This document shows, in pieces, positions 33,558-45,752 of a DNA stretch of 64,000 nucleotides. Both the position numbers and the translations under genes were made by a program. The stretch is from Lathyrus oleraceus (lineage: Eukaryota; Streptophyta; Magnoliopsida; Fabales; Fabaceae): positions 229,540,539 to 229,604,538 of the forward strand of contig NC_066581.1 of assembly GCF_024323335.1 (NCBI RefSeq), given 5' to 3'. Below the pieces are notes generated by a model. It did not search any database. It saw only the letters and a program-made list of their open reading frames with translations, and had not been told where the DNA came from. How positions within the stretch are numbered: the stretch's first letter is position 1; every line of letters begins with the position of its first letter.

Positions 33558-35009
33558 CTAGAAACAATTGTCCAAAGCCTTCGAGATCGGAAGATAAGCT
33601 GCACAAAGTCTCTTCACCTCTCTCTCATAAGCTGCTTCCATATCGGCCTTCTCCTTGGCAAGCTGATCATACTTCCTCTTCCAAAACCTAGATGAGTGAG
33701 GAAGAAGAGAAGTAACTACATCATCAGGCTCATCAATAACCTGATGCTCTAGAAATTCTATCACCGCATCCTTATCTTTGAGCTGCTGAAGAAGTTCCTC
33801 TCGCTCACGAACCCATGCACGCGACTGGTCTTCATCTCTCAACTCCTCTACTCCTTGGTTAGGGAGGGTTGAAGGCACAACCATAACCATAGGGGTAGGT
33901 CTCGGATAATCATATGGAATACGGTATTCAAGAGCTCTCTTCCTCACCCAAGAGGTGTAGGGTTCCAAAACAATGCAATTCTTCGGACCAAGCTCCTTTC
34001 TCCCTTTCCTATGAACCTTGCGCCAGGCGCGAACCATTCTACCCTTCAAGTTCTGGGGATCTTTACCCTCTTGAAAGAATAAGCCTTCCAACAAAATGTT
34101 GTTAGGTTTATCCTTTAAGGGGAACCCAAGCTGACGGCGGGCCAAAACAGGGTTGTAGTTGATTCCACCACATGTACCAAGAAGAGGCACATTGGAGAAC
34201 TCACCACAAGAATCAATAATCTGAACGCCATCATAAATATGGTTATACCAAGAGATATCATCATTAGTGAGAGACATGAGTCTCGCAGACCACCGTAGAC
34301 ATCCCTTGTTCTCCTTGAAGGCGAGCGTCTGAGACAAGTGCGAAATAAACCACTTGTACAACAGAGGAAGACAACACACAATGGAACCACCTCCCTTTGC
34401 ATTCCTCATATGCAAAGAGAAATAAGTGTCACCCAACAGAGTCGGAACGAGATTAAGAGAAGAGAAAATCCTAATAGCGTTCACATCTACAAAATTGTCG
34501 ATGTTGGGAAACAACACTAGCCCATAGATGAGAAGTACAAATATGGCTTCAAAAGCGTCCTCACTCATGGCCTTCCCAAACAAAGTAGCTTTGGCGATGA
34601 GAAAATCAGTCGGGAGACCTTGAATTCCACCTTTGGTAGTCATATGAACAACAATGTCAGATGCATCTATGTGAAGCATGTCAGCAATCTCTTGAGAAGA
34701 CGGGATCTTCTCCAAGCCACTGAATGACAATCGGTCAAGAATAGGTATACCCACATGATAGGCATACTCCTCAAGTGTAGGCAAAAGCTGGAAATCCGGA
34801 AAAGTGAAGCACCAATACATAGGATCGTAGAACTGCACCAACACACTCATCAGACCTTCATCAACCTTGGTAGAAAGAATAGACAGAAGCTTCCCATGGT
34901 GAGCCTTGAACTCCAAGGGCTCTAATACATAAGATGTCAAACTCCTTAACTCTTTCAAGTAGGGTTGTCTGAAACTGTACTTCTTCGTATTCCTTCTTGG
35001 CTTATCCAT
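33558..35009 (-). CDS. Ogre A ORF1 (483 residues)
   Basis: ORF1 upstream of gag is a diagnostic extra gene of Ogre elements. The best start is ATG at 35009 (MDKPRRNTKKYSFRQP), because the related Ogre B ORF1 begins with a similar MDI/KYS context; the open frame extends 44 codons further upstream. Landmarks are LVQFYDPMYWCFTFPDFQLLPTLEEYAYHVGIPI, LIYGLVLFPNIDNFVDV, CCLPLLYKWFISHL and NYNPVLARRQLGFPL. The C-terminal 120 residues look coiled-coil (VREREELLQQLKDKDAVIEFLEH). The fold resembles plant mobile-domain-like proteins. It is the only intact Ogre A reading frame. The molecular role is not established to my knowledge. Confidence 0.85.
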   Translation of the reverse strand: MDKPRRNTKKYSFRQPYLKELRSLTSYVLEPLEFKAHHGKLLSILSTKVDEGLMSVLVQFYDPMYWCFTFPDFQLLPTLEEYAYHVGIPILDRLSFSGLEKIPSSQEIADMLHIDASDIVVHMTTKGGIQGLPTDFLIAKATLFGKAMSEDAFEAIFVLLIYGLVLFPNIDNFVDVNAIRIFSSLNLVPTLLGDTYFSLHMRNAKGGGSIVCCLPLLYKWFISHLSQTLAFKENKGCLRWSARLMSLTNDDISWYNHIYDGVQIIDSCGEFSNVPLLGTCGGINYNPVLARRQLGFPLKDKPNNILLEGLFFQEGKDPQNLKGRMVRAWRKVHRKGRKELGPKNCIVLEPYTSWVRKRALEYRIPYDYPRPTPMVMVVPSTLPNQGVEELRDEDQSRAWVREREELLQQLKDKDAVIEFLEHQVIDEPDDVVTSLLPHSSRFWKRKYDQLAKEKADMEAAYEREVKRLCAAYLPISKALDNCF

Positions 35010-35913
35010 GTCTGAAAATTTGCAAATAGACCTCTTAAGTTTCCTTGAAAATCTTATTGTTGATGATATGGGTGCAAATGAATGCATGAATGCATGGATG
35101 CAACAATCACACTCAAGGATCAAGCAAGTCACACCACACAAAGGTCACGGGATGACTCTCATCATTGTCAATATCAATTATCCTTTTTGGTGGATTATGG
35201 TTTACACCTTATCAACACCCAAGTTCCATTGATATTGAGAATGTACGAGAACAGATCAACCACGAATCAAGGGTTTGTTGTAAGTCACGAGTATGGAGTC
35301 TCGGTTAAGAACCACCCAAAAGGAGTGTACTATGGTTAAACCTGACAATCATGTTCTAAAGAGGTCCCCATAGTCATCATCTCATCTTTCGGATATTATC
35401 AGATAAAACGACTACTCATATTCCAAAAATATTCTCAAGAGAGACTCTTATGAGTATAGTATCGCGTAACAATCGTATCAAATCTTACACTTGAACGACC
35501 TTCGCACTACGTCCTAAAATAGGCCAAGATGGGCTAGGTATCTAAGGTCCTTGGCTTCTAAGGTTTATATTGGAAAGATTAATGCCTAACCACGACTACT
35601 TGTGTGACATTATTGGTCCCAACTAGACCTCCACCAAGTGAATGGGCTTGCAAGTCAACTTGCTAAGGAATAACTCCACACAAGTCAACAAGACTATGCC
35701 ATTCTCCTATCATAAGTGCACTCGAGTTCGGGTATAGAACTTATCTCACAAGGAACCACCAAGCATACAAGCAATTAATATATCAAGCAATTCATACATT
35801 ACAAACAATACAGTCATCCTAAATTTGCACAAAAATATGTCACCAATAAATATAAACATACAACACACATAAGCAAAAAGTAGGCTAAACCCACTAGGGA
35901 AATTGTTAAGGTC
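35010..35913 (-). other. Ogre A untranslated leader
   Basis: This noncoding stretch between the PBS and ORF1 aligns loosely, in reverse, with the Ogre B leader (47441-48152); for example both carry a GTGGGTTTAGCC-like phrase just after the PBS. No conserved ORF was seen. Confidence 0.6.
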
Positions 35914-35931
35914 TCCCCAGCAGAGTTGCCA
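35914..35931 (-). other. Ogre A primer binding site
   Basis: The minus strand reads TGGCAACTCTGCTGGGGA, six bases after the LTR terminus. Ogre PBS sequences are known to match tRNA-Arg; Ogre B has TGGTGACTCTGTTGGGGA at 47421. Confidence 0.8.
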
Positions 35932-36113
35932 CTTTTCTGTAGCGGGGTTTTCGTTACCTTTAGGTTTATTGACTAAACTAAAAGTAAACATACAATTCGA
36001 GTCACCACCGCACTTTTATTTGTCCAAAGGAAAGGCTAAAAAGCGAACAAAATCCAAGTAAGAAGTTTTATCAAATCAAAAACTAATAAAAATGTCAGAG
36101 ATCTAGGTAAGGG

Positions 36114-36166
36114 GGTTGGTTATGAAATTGGAAGGTTTTACGCACCCAAAACATCCTTAGTACTCT
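36114..36166 (-). other. Conserved U5 block in the Ogre A 5' LTR
   Basis: This is the counterpart of 211-262, with GGTTATGAAATTGGAAGG and GCACCCAAAACATCC. Confidence 0.6.
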
Positions 36167-37515
36167 AAGGGAACCTCTTTTTGAAAATGTGTGTTGTAGG
36201 ATGGTATTTGTGAAAATATGTGCAAAAGATTGGGGGGATGAGAAGAGAATAGATTATATTTACAAATTTGTTGTTTGAATGGATGAACCCATTGCCTACG
36301 TACCATCACAAAGGTAGGATCAAAACCTCGTAGTTCGGGGTAAAAATCTCAATAATTGGTGAATTGATTTGATCAAAAGCCTTAAGGTCTTTTGTTATCA
36401 ACGGGAGAAAACTCAACCTAAACTAACAATCCACCATGTGAGGAAGGCTTCAACATGCTAGTAAGAGGTTAACCCTATAATAAGCATGGAAGACTTATAA
36501 TCCAACCACTAAGAATGAGGTGAGATTTACATCAACCACTATGATAACTCGAACCTATGACTAATGTTTATGAAAAGGTTTTAACAAAGGGTGGCCATTG
36601 GAACCACAAAATCAACTCGAAGTGAGTTATATTTACAAGTTAGACTTATTTACAAAATGAAGTCAAGGTTGGATTAAGATTTATTCACAATGAGTATTGA
36701 TGAAAAGATTTTAAAAAGTCAAAGGCATAAGGCCTAGGTTTCTAGTTTGAAAACAATGTCAAAGTTTGAAATAAAAGATTTTGGCTTGGGTTAGAGTGAG
36801 GAGAAGAATAGAAGGTCTAGTCCTAAAGCATACAAAGATAAGAGAGAAGATAAAACCCTCGGAGTTCCTTTTCTTGAAATCATAGAGATGATTCAAGATG
36901 CTCCTTTCCTTTGGACTTAGCACACAATCAAGCAATCAAATAATTTAGATTCAAGCTCCTAGGATCTCCATTTGGCTTGTCTCTCTTAACTTGGCTACTC
37001 ATGACAATGGTCCTCTTTATAATCTCAAGATGGAATCCCTATCACACAAGAGCAAACATCAAAAGGTTCATAACACAATAAGAGGAATGGACAAAGAATA
37101 AGTTTTGGAAAGGAAGTCCTTTTGAGGTCAACTTTGAATTTTAGCATTCTAAAGGCATGAGGCCTAGTTGCTCTTCAACAAATTTTTCATTCTAAAGGCA
37201 TGAGGCCTAGTTGCTCTTGAATTCCTTTAAGCATAGGTAAGTCCTAATTCTAAGTCCTTTCTCCTTTGCATTTGGTTCACATCAAAATAAACACAAGCAA
37301 AACAAGATAGTAATATATTTATATACAATAGTGGGCTTAAATGAGCAAAAGAAAAATGACATAAACATAAAATATGTGCTCAAGTGAGCAAAGTGAAAAG
37401 CAATATGAATAAATGAGCAATAAATAAAGTGCATTAAAGTTAAATTGCAAGAAATTAAATGCTTGAATTTGAAGTTAGTAATTAGTGAAGTTATGTTAGT
37501 TTGTCATAAGACAAT

Positions 37516-37588
37516 GTAGCGCTATGTTAAGCAATCGTAAGTGGACTAATGTAGTAGTCACACCTATCTGAGGCCGGTCAATAAAACT
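37516..37588 (-). other. Conserved LTR leader block, Ogre A right copy
   Basis: This is the same block as 1612-1684, with one substitution (GACTAATG for GACTAACG) in the part compared. See also 45687-45752 and 61942-62012. Confidence 0.65.
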
Positions 37589-40206
37589 ATAGGCAAATAA
37601 ACACAAGTTAGAGATCATGACTAGTAAGCCAAGCTCCAAAAACTTGCCATGCCAAAAGAAAAGAGAATGACCTTGTATGGACTTTAGGTTTTTTTGCTTG
37701 ACCAATAAGAAACCTATCTTGGACACAAAACAACTCACTTGATCTTGGATCAATTTGAGTTTGGTTTGGATCAAAGAAGGTTAAACCTCTCATTTGTCAA
37801 GACTAACCATAAGGCATTAACTCATTGGCCAAAATAAAAAAAAGAAATGGGATGAAGATGAAATGGATGGACAAAGAAATAAAGCATCAAACACAATTGA
37901 TTAAATGTGAACCAAGTCATCATCAACCAATGCCAAACAGAAGAGAAATGAAGATTACAAGTCAACAAGTCAAACATATCTTTTTGGTATTTTTTGAATT
38001 AAAAATAAATGCAAAAATAAAATAAACAAAATATGGTCAAACCTCAAATTCAATTCAATACAACTTTAACAAGTCCAATTAAATTCTCATAGGTCTAACA
38101 TGGTCAAACAAACTTTGACAAATTTTTTCAATAATTTTTGAAATCAGAAACTATTTAAAAATAATTAAAGACAACGAAAACAACACAATATGAATTAAAA
38201 TCTCAAATAAATCTCAAATCAAATAAGAAATTGCTGAGACTATTTTTCATTCACTTATCATGATCCATAGGTGTTAGGAAAATATTTTTGGATTTTTCAA
38301 ATATCAAAAAGTATTTTAAAATGAATTAAAACTATTAAAAACCAAATAATTCACAAAAAATATTAAATGAAGTCATAAAAATAATAAAAAATTAAAATAT
38401 GAAACTAGATTTTTCAAGAATTTTTTTGGCATTGGTCTCATATTTTTGTGACTTCAAATAAAATATTTATGAATTTTTGAAAATAAAAGGAATTAAATGA
38501 AATTAAAACAAAAATAAGAAAATCAGGAAAATCCAGCGCCCTCAGATGGTTTCATTAATTGACGTGGCAATGATCATGTGGCTCAGAGGCGCGGTCACAC
38601 GGTGTATTGGACTCAAGCGCGCAACACTTTGATTTAAAACAAGTCAATACAATGAAAGGCCAGGATTAGAACATTTCAGCAAGATCCAAAGGCTCTGAAG
38701 CTCCCACGTGGGGATGGTGGTGGACACCACCATCTTCTCCGGCGATCTAACCAGATCCGGCCACCACGCGCAGGAAATCAAATGTTAATGAAAATGAAAA
38801 ATGAAGGTATCAAAATAAAGCTGAGGTGATGTACATCACCCCTGTAACCATGGATCCTCCTCACAGTTTCTATTTAGAGAGAAACATGAGCTTGAAGATC
38901 ATGGTGCATGAACTGAAATGACACGATTTGCAAAATTAAGACCACCACTGGCCTGCCTCATGCATGAGGACTTTAGAAAACAACATAAACCAAAGAAGTT
39001 CACATCATATTGCAAGATGTGAATCAAAGAAAATTGAGATTCTACCTTTGAAATGGAGCTTCAAACAGCACGAATTGTCCAAGCTCTTGATCTACTTTTG
39101 ATCTGGAAGTGTGATGGTGATGCAAGGTTAAGGAATTGAGCTCTGAAGATCAACTAATGATGTTGGAATTGATCTACTTTTGCATCATTTGGATTTTTCA
39201 TGAGAACGTTATGGGCACTTGAAGTTGGATATTTTTCAAATTCAATGGCTTTGGTCCAAAGTGACCTATAATGTTTTGTATTATCACATGTATTTATTTT
39301 AGGATTATGAAATTTTGTCCAACATAACATTTGAAGTATACACCTTAAGCTTTCCAATGCAATTGGTCTCACATCAAAATCATAAAAATTAAGGAAGTTA
39401 GGTCCTTGGGAAGTTGACCCAAAATTAGGGTTTCAGTCAAAATGGCCTATAATGTTTTGATATGAATTATGACCTTCCAAGTTTCAAATGGATTTTTGAT
39501 GAACATGAAAGTTGTTTATATGGTCCTTAAGAACATTTGTTCTCTTGGGGTTGTCTTCATTTGACAAACACATTACAAGTTGTGTCTCAGTTATCCTCAG
39601 TTTAGTTAGATGACTTGACTGATAAACTTCTCAAGGCCAAACTTCAAATCTTGATGAATGAATGATCGAGGATCCTCACATAGGCTCATATATTCATAAA
39701 ATAATGAATGAAAGAACTTACCTTGATTAAATTTGATCATAGGCTGAGGTTGCTTCATGAGCAAGGCACAGTCAATGCACAGTTGAATTAGGGTTTCCTT
39801 GGGAAACAATCCTCAAGCCCTTTGGGTTATCTTGATCAAATTGGAAAATTGAGATACTTTGGAGACATATATGATGATTAAGAGATTTTTGGACCATTTT
39901 CATGCTTTTTCTCATCCTTATCTAGCCACTTCATTGAGCTTAGGAGCCTCCTAGGAGCATTGGAGCACATGATCACTTGAGCTTCAAAACAAAAAGAGTT
40001 AGTGACATATTTTTGTGCTTTTGGTTAGTAATCAAAATAAGAAAAGCAATAATATACAATACAAGCATGCTTGGTGTTCTCAAACCACTCACACAAGTCC
40101 CACCCCTAGGGTTAAGGAGCCAAACATGCTATGATCCTTAAGGCAATGCATTGAGCAAATGATATGATGCCATGAGGGATCTTTGGGTCAAAATTAGGGT
40201 CTTACA

Positions 40207-40211
40207 CTCAT
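40207..40211. repeat. Target site duplication of Ogre A, right copy (CTCAT)
   Basis: This follows the LTR terminus CTTACA and matches 29-33 (CTCAG) at four of five bases. Confidence 0.55.
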
Positions 40212-40290
40212 CACAACCACTTCCATCTTCCTCAAACTTTATCGACCATCTCTGCTAGGGCAACAAAAATTCTTTCACAAGCTCAACAAC

Positions 40291-42096
40291 ATGTCACAAC
40301 ATCCTTCATCTTCTAGTTCTAAAAACACCAAACCTACGCACAAAGCAAGAACACCATCCATGGATTTTCTTCATGAGGACATTTTGGAAGTGATTCCCCT
40401 ATCAGTCATCCCAGGCGACGCACCTGGTTCATCCTCAACTGCTGGACATACTCAAGGTAACAGTTCTGATAACCCTACCTCTAAAGATGACATGCATCAT
40501 ACTGATCGTGTCATTAGAAATTTGGTCACGAGGATCCTAAATAAAGGACACTGAGTCAAGGGAGTTTCGACTCCTCTATCTAGAAGGGACCCATCACCTG
40601 AGGTAGAACCTCACAATGAGAAAGATGATGAGTCATCTAGGTCTGAGAAAGATATATCTGCTGAGGGACTGTGTTCTTTAGGGTAAACCGTGCCTTGTAA
40701 GAAATCTGTAGATGCTTCTCAGTCTAAGAAGCATGACTTTGGTAAGAAAGTGATTGACTTGGAAGAAGAGAGCTCAGATGATGAAGATGATAACTTGCTT
40801 CATCACTTGAAGCCAAGTGTTGCTAAGAGAATGAAGACCATGAAGGGTAGGTCTGTGGCTGAGATGATGACAGCCAGAACTAGTAAGAAGGCTACTGTTG
40901 TAGGCCCTTCAAAGTCATGGAGTAAAGTGGAGGTATATAAGAGAAACGTAAGAGAAAGTTTTGATTCAGAGGATGATGTTGAAGACGATGTCCCAGACAT
41001 CTCTCCTATCAAAAGGTCTACTGTTAGAAAATCTCCTGCTAAGGTTGCTGCTGTACATTTGGATAACATTTCCTTCCATCTGGAAGATGGTGCAGCCAAG
41101 TGGAAATTTTTAATCCAAAGGAGAGTAGCTGTGGAAAGAGAACTGGTAAAGGATGTTGTGGAAGTTAAGAAGGTCATGAACCTGATCAAGTGTGCTGGTT
41201 TAATGAAAACAGTTAGTGGGTTACCTCAATGTTTTGAAGGTCTTGTTAAAGACTTTGTGGTGAACATCCCTGAGGACATTGCTGACAAGAACATCAAAGA
41301 GTTTTGCAAGGTGTTTGTTAAAGGAAGGTGTGTGAAGTTCTCTCCAATTGTGATCAATAAGTTCCTAGGAAGAGGAACAGAAGGTGTTGTTGAACTAGAG
41401 GCCACAGACAATGAGGTCTGTAGGACAATAACTGTTGGACAAGTCAAGGAGTGGCCAAGCAAAAAGCATCTCTCTGCTGGAAAATTAACTGTGAAATATG
41501 CTATCTTGCATAAGATAGGGTCAGCAAACTGGGTACCAACAAACCACATCTCTACAATCTTTAATGCACTTGGAAGGATCATATTTGCTATTGGAACCAA
41601 GCTTAATTTTGATTATGGTAGGTTCATGTTTGAACAAATTGCCAAACATGCTTCCTCAAATGCAGTGAAGCTGCCCATTGCTTTTCCCTCAATAATTTGT
41701 AGGATAATCCTAAACCAACAACCTGGAATATTGAGCACAAGTGATATCCCTAGCAGAAGAAAACCTCAATTGTCAGTTCATTACAAGTTATTTGAAGGCA
41801 GTCATGTCAATGACATTGTCATGACATCTGCTATGAAGAAGCCAACCTCTCAAGGTGGCCTGATTGCTGAACTGAAAGAGACCTGTAAGGAATTGGAGAC
41901 TGAGATTAGGGTGGCTAAAGCTATGAAAGAAGCTCTAGAGGTTCTGATTAATAGCTTGGAGCAAGGAGACATGGATAATGTTGGTCAAGCCAAGGACACA
42001 GATGCCCACACCTCAAGTGAGAGGTCTGAATCTCAAGATAAATCAAGTGGCAGTTCTGGATCTGAAGCTGATGAAGATGCTAGCTCCTCTGACTGA
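40291..42096 (+). pseudogene. Sirevirus envelope-like ORF with two in-frame stops
   Basis: ATG 40291 (MSQHPSSSSSKNTKP) opens a frame that continues through TGA at 40552-40554 and TAA at 40684-40686 to TGA at 42094-42096, about 601 codons. The N-terminal third is Ser-rich, acidic and basic (DLEEESSDDEDDN, SKKATVVGPSKSWSK). The middle (about 41080-41720) is a conserved globular part with FVVNIPEDIADKNIKEFCK, VKGRCVKFSPIVINKFLG and SANWVPTNHISTIFNALG. It matches what is annotated in legumes as envelope-like or putative plant transposon protein. A coiled coil (LIAELKETCKELETEIRV) and a Ser/Asp tail end it. No signal peptide or membrane span is obvious, so the envelope label is doubtful. Confidence 0.75.
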
Positions 42097-42773
42097 GTTG
42101 TGGTGAAGATGGTTTCCCCTGTTATATTGATGTGTTGTTCTGGAGGCCTTGATGTTTGATGTTTTTTTTGGCAGTCTTGTTTTGATGCCTAGATGTAATT
42201 TTTGGGTTCTTTGTGATTTCTCTGGATTTCTTTTTATCTCAGCTTATATAGCTGTGTATAATTATGGTTATGTAATACTTGACATTATGTTTTAACATGC
42301 TATATGTTATAACATTCTATGTGACATTCTCTGATGGACTAATAGACATTTATTTTGTCTCATTGGTCTCTTTGGTCTATTTTGACTAAAAAGGGGGAGA
42401 AGTTATTATATGGAGAGCTGTAGTTAATGTGTGGAGAGCTGCAGTTAATATGTGCTATGAAGTAGCTAGGCTATAAATAGATGACAGCTGATGTTGAACA
42501 GAATGATGTTCTGTGCTGTACAGATGATGTTGAAGGAGATGTCAGATAGGGTGATGGATGTTACAGGTGTTGTTGAAGGAGATGTCTGTGTTGAACAGAC
42601 TTAGGGGGAGAAGAAGCACTTATGTGTTTAATGTGAGTTTAATACTAGTTGCTATTATAGCTAGTAAATATGTGGTTTATTACTTCTTCTGCTGCTTAAC
42701 TGCTGATACGTTTTACTCTTGTGAACAAATGGACTGATATATGTTTTAGCCAAAATTTGCCAAAGGGGGAGTT
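42097..42773 (+). other. Sirevirus 3' noncoding region with three PPT-like tracts
   Basis: Purine tracts occur at 42388-42402 (AAAAAGGGGGAGAAG), 42601-42616 (TTAGGGGGAGAAGAAG) and 42762-42773, directly before the LTR (AAAGGGGGAGTT). A 21-base duplication (GGAGAGCTGyAGTTAATrTG) lies at about 42412-42455, and GAAGGAGATGTC occurs twice (about 42530-42595). Repeated PPT motifs are an established Sirevirus feature. Confidence 0.75.
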
Positions 42774-43733
42774 TGTTGGTTCTAAGTGTTGGCAGAAATT
42801 TTGGTAAAACCTAGAGTGTTCACAAGTTGTCACATGTGTTGTCTTGACATAATATAACATGTACCTGCAGGATGTTTATAATGTGATTATGTAGGATTTT
42901 ACTGAGATGTCAGACCCGATGTCATGACATATGTATACAGAACATTCAGTCTGAATGTTATGTATTATGTGATTGTGTTTTTAATGTTAATATGTGTATG
43001 ATTGATGAGATGATTGAACACGCTATCAATCAGTAATTACAACTAGATTGACTTATTTTTCAAAGAGATATAATCAACTGTCATGAGAAGATTTGAATGG
43101 AAAATAGTTTTAGGGTTTTATGATGTCCAAGCCCAACCAATTGCTTCTATATAAAGGACATGGAAAACCTGATTTTATACACAAGAAATAACAAACGAAA
43201 TATTGAGAGAGAATAAGGGTTTTAGTCTTGTGCGGTCGTATGAATTGTAAGCCATTCAATTCATCCATAGATGATTGAATTGGTCTGATTTTTGAGTTGT
43301 AATTTATCCCCTCTAAGCTTTGAAGCATGAGTGTGTGTTGACTTGATTGAAGCTTTTAAGTAAGATCAAGTATGTGTCTTTGAAGAGTGTCTTCTTTTCA
43401 TTGTAATTCTTGTTTTATATCACTGTTGTGAGTGAGGGGGAGTGAGTAGGATCTCATATCTAAGAGTTCTTAGGTAGAAGTCACACGGGTAGAGATTAGG
43501 TGAAAAGACTGTAACTTGAAGTTGTTTACTGAGAGTCTTTGAACTGATTCTGTTTAGTGGATTTTCTTCCTGGCTTGGTAGCCCCTAGACGTAGGTGAGT
43601 TTGCACCGAACTGGGTTAACAATTGTTTGTGTCTCTTGCATTACTGTTCTTTATCTTTTATCCTGTTTGTATTGTTCAGATATTAGTGTCATGACATTAC
43701 CTTCGACATCTCATATCTGATACCAGAATTTCA
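42774..43733 (+). repeat. Sirevirus 3' LTR (960 bp)
   Basis: It starts TGTTGGTTCTAAG directly after the purine tract and ends GATACCAGAATTTCA, followed by TAATC, a possible target duplication whose partner is outside the window. A TATA box candidate TATATAAAG lies at 43147-43155. The 5' LTR is not in the window, so age cannot be estimated. Confidence 0.8.
43147..43155 (+). promoter_or_regulatory. TATA box candidate in the Sirevirus LTR
   Basis: The sequence TTCTATATAAAGGACATGG contains TATATAAAG, about 375 bases into the 960-bp LTR. Confidence 0.55.
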
Positions 43734-44068
43734 TAATCTTTTCTATGATGTTAACACATTGCAAAAATAATGGGATCAAAAAGCCTCCTGAGTAGGATGC
43801 CCCATTGGGTTGAACATGGTGATTTGTAATTGAAGAAATTACCATTTCCCAAATTTTTAACTTCACTAATCTCAATTCCAAGCCAAATTAACATGTGTTT
43901 TAGACCTAAACATGTTTAAACAAGTCTCCATAAGTTAATTGACCCTTAAAACGCATCATTTGGCAGAGTTTTGATGAGTTTCAAGTCACACTTTTCTCAC
44001 TTCATGATCAAATTCGTTTTACACGAATTCAGCTTGATTTCACACGTATTTGGATCCAAACACGTTTC

Positions 44069-44078
44069 TTATAAATAG
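44069..44078 (+). promoter_or_regulatory. TATA box of the Ogre B LTR
   Basis: TTATAAATAG followed by AGGAAGC matches the Ogre C LTR promoter context (CTATAAATAG, GTGGAAGC on the minus strand). Confidence 0.7.
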
Positions 44079-45686
44079 AGGAAGCTAATGAATTCATTTT
44101 CAAGCTTTGGAGAGCCAAGAAATCCCTACTTCAACTTGAAATATTTCCAGAAAATTCAACTATCGTGTTTTGAGTTTCAACTTGTTTCAATCTAATTTCT
44201 TGATTCCATTAGCATCTTCAGTATCCTCTAAAACTTTTGCAACAATTCCTAAGCTCTGATACCTTCTGAAGTGTTCTAACCAAATCGATCTTCATCAACT
44301 TTTGATCACCATCTGGACAATATAGTTCTGAGCATCATTTGAACTCAAACAAGTTATCACAATGTAGTCCTTCACTCTCTAATGCTTTCCCTTAACTTAT
44401 ATGGTGTTGATTACACATTTTCATCATTTAATTTTGTTTATCGTGGCTTGCTTGCTTCTGAAACTTCTCTGGAATTCCCTTTGCTCGATTTAGATAAATG
44501 AATTTAGAGCATAATGTTGAATTCGGGATGAGAAGAGGATCACAATGGTGGCGGTCTCGTGTTCTGGATTTACCAAACGATGAAGCTTCGGTGAGAGCTC
44601 ATCGGAGAAGACGACCAAAGTTTTCTCAGGTTATCTGAGTTTGGCAAGACACGTTGGAGGAACGAAATGTTCTGATTGGTTGGATTTGAATTGGATTATG
44701 TGTGTTACTTGCAGCGTGTTCCATCGTGCATCCTAACATGTGGAGTGTTGTATCTACCACGTCAATTAATGAAGCGTGATCCAACGCTCCATGTTTTTTC
44801 TGATTTTAATTCAGATTCTTTTATTATTTTTAATTGCTTTTTCTTTTAAAATTCATAGTAATTTCATTTTTTATCTAAAAAATCCCAAAATAATTTCTAA
44901 AATTCTCTTTTATTTTTCTTCATCTAATTTTTATTTTTTTACATTTTATTTCACTGTTTTTTTTTAATTTTCTCTTTTCTCATTTGATTTAATTGGTTTA
45001 AAAATACTTTTCTGCATTTTTAAGTTCTGAAAGATTTATTACATACTTCTTATTTTATTTTCAACCTTCCATAATTTTCTTGACCATTTATTTGGTGTTT
45101 TGGAGGACTTTATGGATTTTTTATTCTATTTCCATTTTAAAATTCATTTAAAAATACTTTGGTGCATTTTTATTTCATTGAATTATATTTTATATTTGTG
45201 TGACCTTTGTGAACTTCTGTTAGACTTGGATCATGATGGTTTAGATCATGAGTCTCATCAAACTCAATGGATCTTGGGTGTTGATGGGGTGAAAACCCTA
45301 ATCCACCAAAATGGACGATTGATTTTGATGATGACTTGATCAAACTTTTGGTCCAATTTGAGTATGACTTCTCTTGTCTCCTTCTTCTTCCTCTCCTTCT
45401 TTTCCCTTTGATCAATTGGATGGCCTGTGTTCATCTTGTTCATGATGTGTGGTTTGGTACTTGATGAACTTTCAACATTTTAAATCTACCTCCTAATTGA
45501 TCATGGATCATTTCAGGTACTTTGGATTGATGCATAAGTTTGTCCTATGTGTCATGAAGTATGGATTGAAGTAGTAGACCATCCTCATAGCCTTTGTGCT
45601 TGATCATTCCTTTTTTTTGTGGCATGACTTTAGGAGAATGATTTACATATAATTTATCTAGCATGTATTAACACTAAAATTATTAT

Positions 45687-45752
45687 TGACCGGATTCAGA
45701 TAGTTGTGACTTCTACATAAGTCCAATTACGATTTCTTAACATAGCACTAAA
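45687..45752 (+). other. Conserved LTR leader block, Ogre B
   Basis: Plus-strand phrases TTGACCGGATTCAGATAG, GTGACTTCTACATAAGTCC and TTACGATTTCTTAACATAGC correspond to the minus strand of 1612-1684. It lies about 1650 bases downstream of the TATA box. Confidence 0.65.

Larger units (their letters stand above)
35938..40206 (-). repeat. Ogre A 5' LTR with a 613-bp deletion
   Basis: At 4269 bp this LTR is 613 bp shorter than the 3' LTR (4882 bp). The missing part corresponds to left-copy bases between about 3261 and 3891 and includes the TATA box. At the joint (39166-39181) filler sequence matches a nearby stretch: TTGATCTACTTTTG occurs at 39169-39182 and at 39087-39100. The LTR also holds the intact Athila target site at 39750-39754. 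Confidence 0.93.
40207..43733 (+). mobile_element. Sirevirus (Ty1/copia) 3' part: env-like ORF, repeated PPTs, 3' LTR
   Basis: This is the remainder of the Sirevirus after Ogre A. It contains the envelope-like ORF (40291-42096), a noncoding region with three purine tracts and the 3' LTR (42774-43733). Sireviruses (SIRE1/Maximus-like) are known for an env-like ORF and repeated PPT motifs. Gag and pol lie outside the window on the left, so the assignment rests on these 3' features. Confidence 0.75.

Noticed and set aside
40690..42096. Possible host nuclear protein gene
   Set aside because: The frame continues an upstream ORF through two stops, matches envelope-like transposon proteins, and is followed by Sirevirus purine tracts and an LTR.
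43734..43738. TAATC as the Sirevirus target site duplication
   Set aside because: The partner copy lies left of the window, so it cannot be confirmed and is not listed as a feature.
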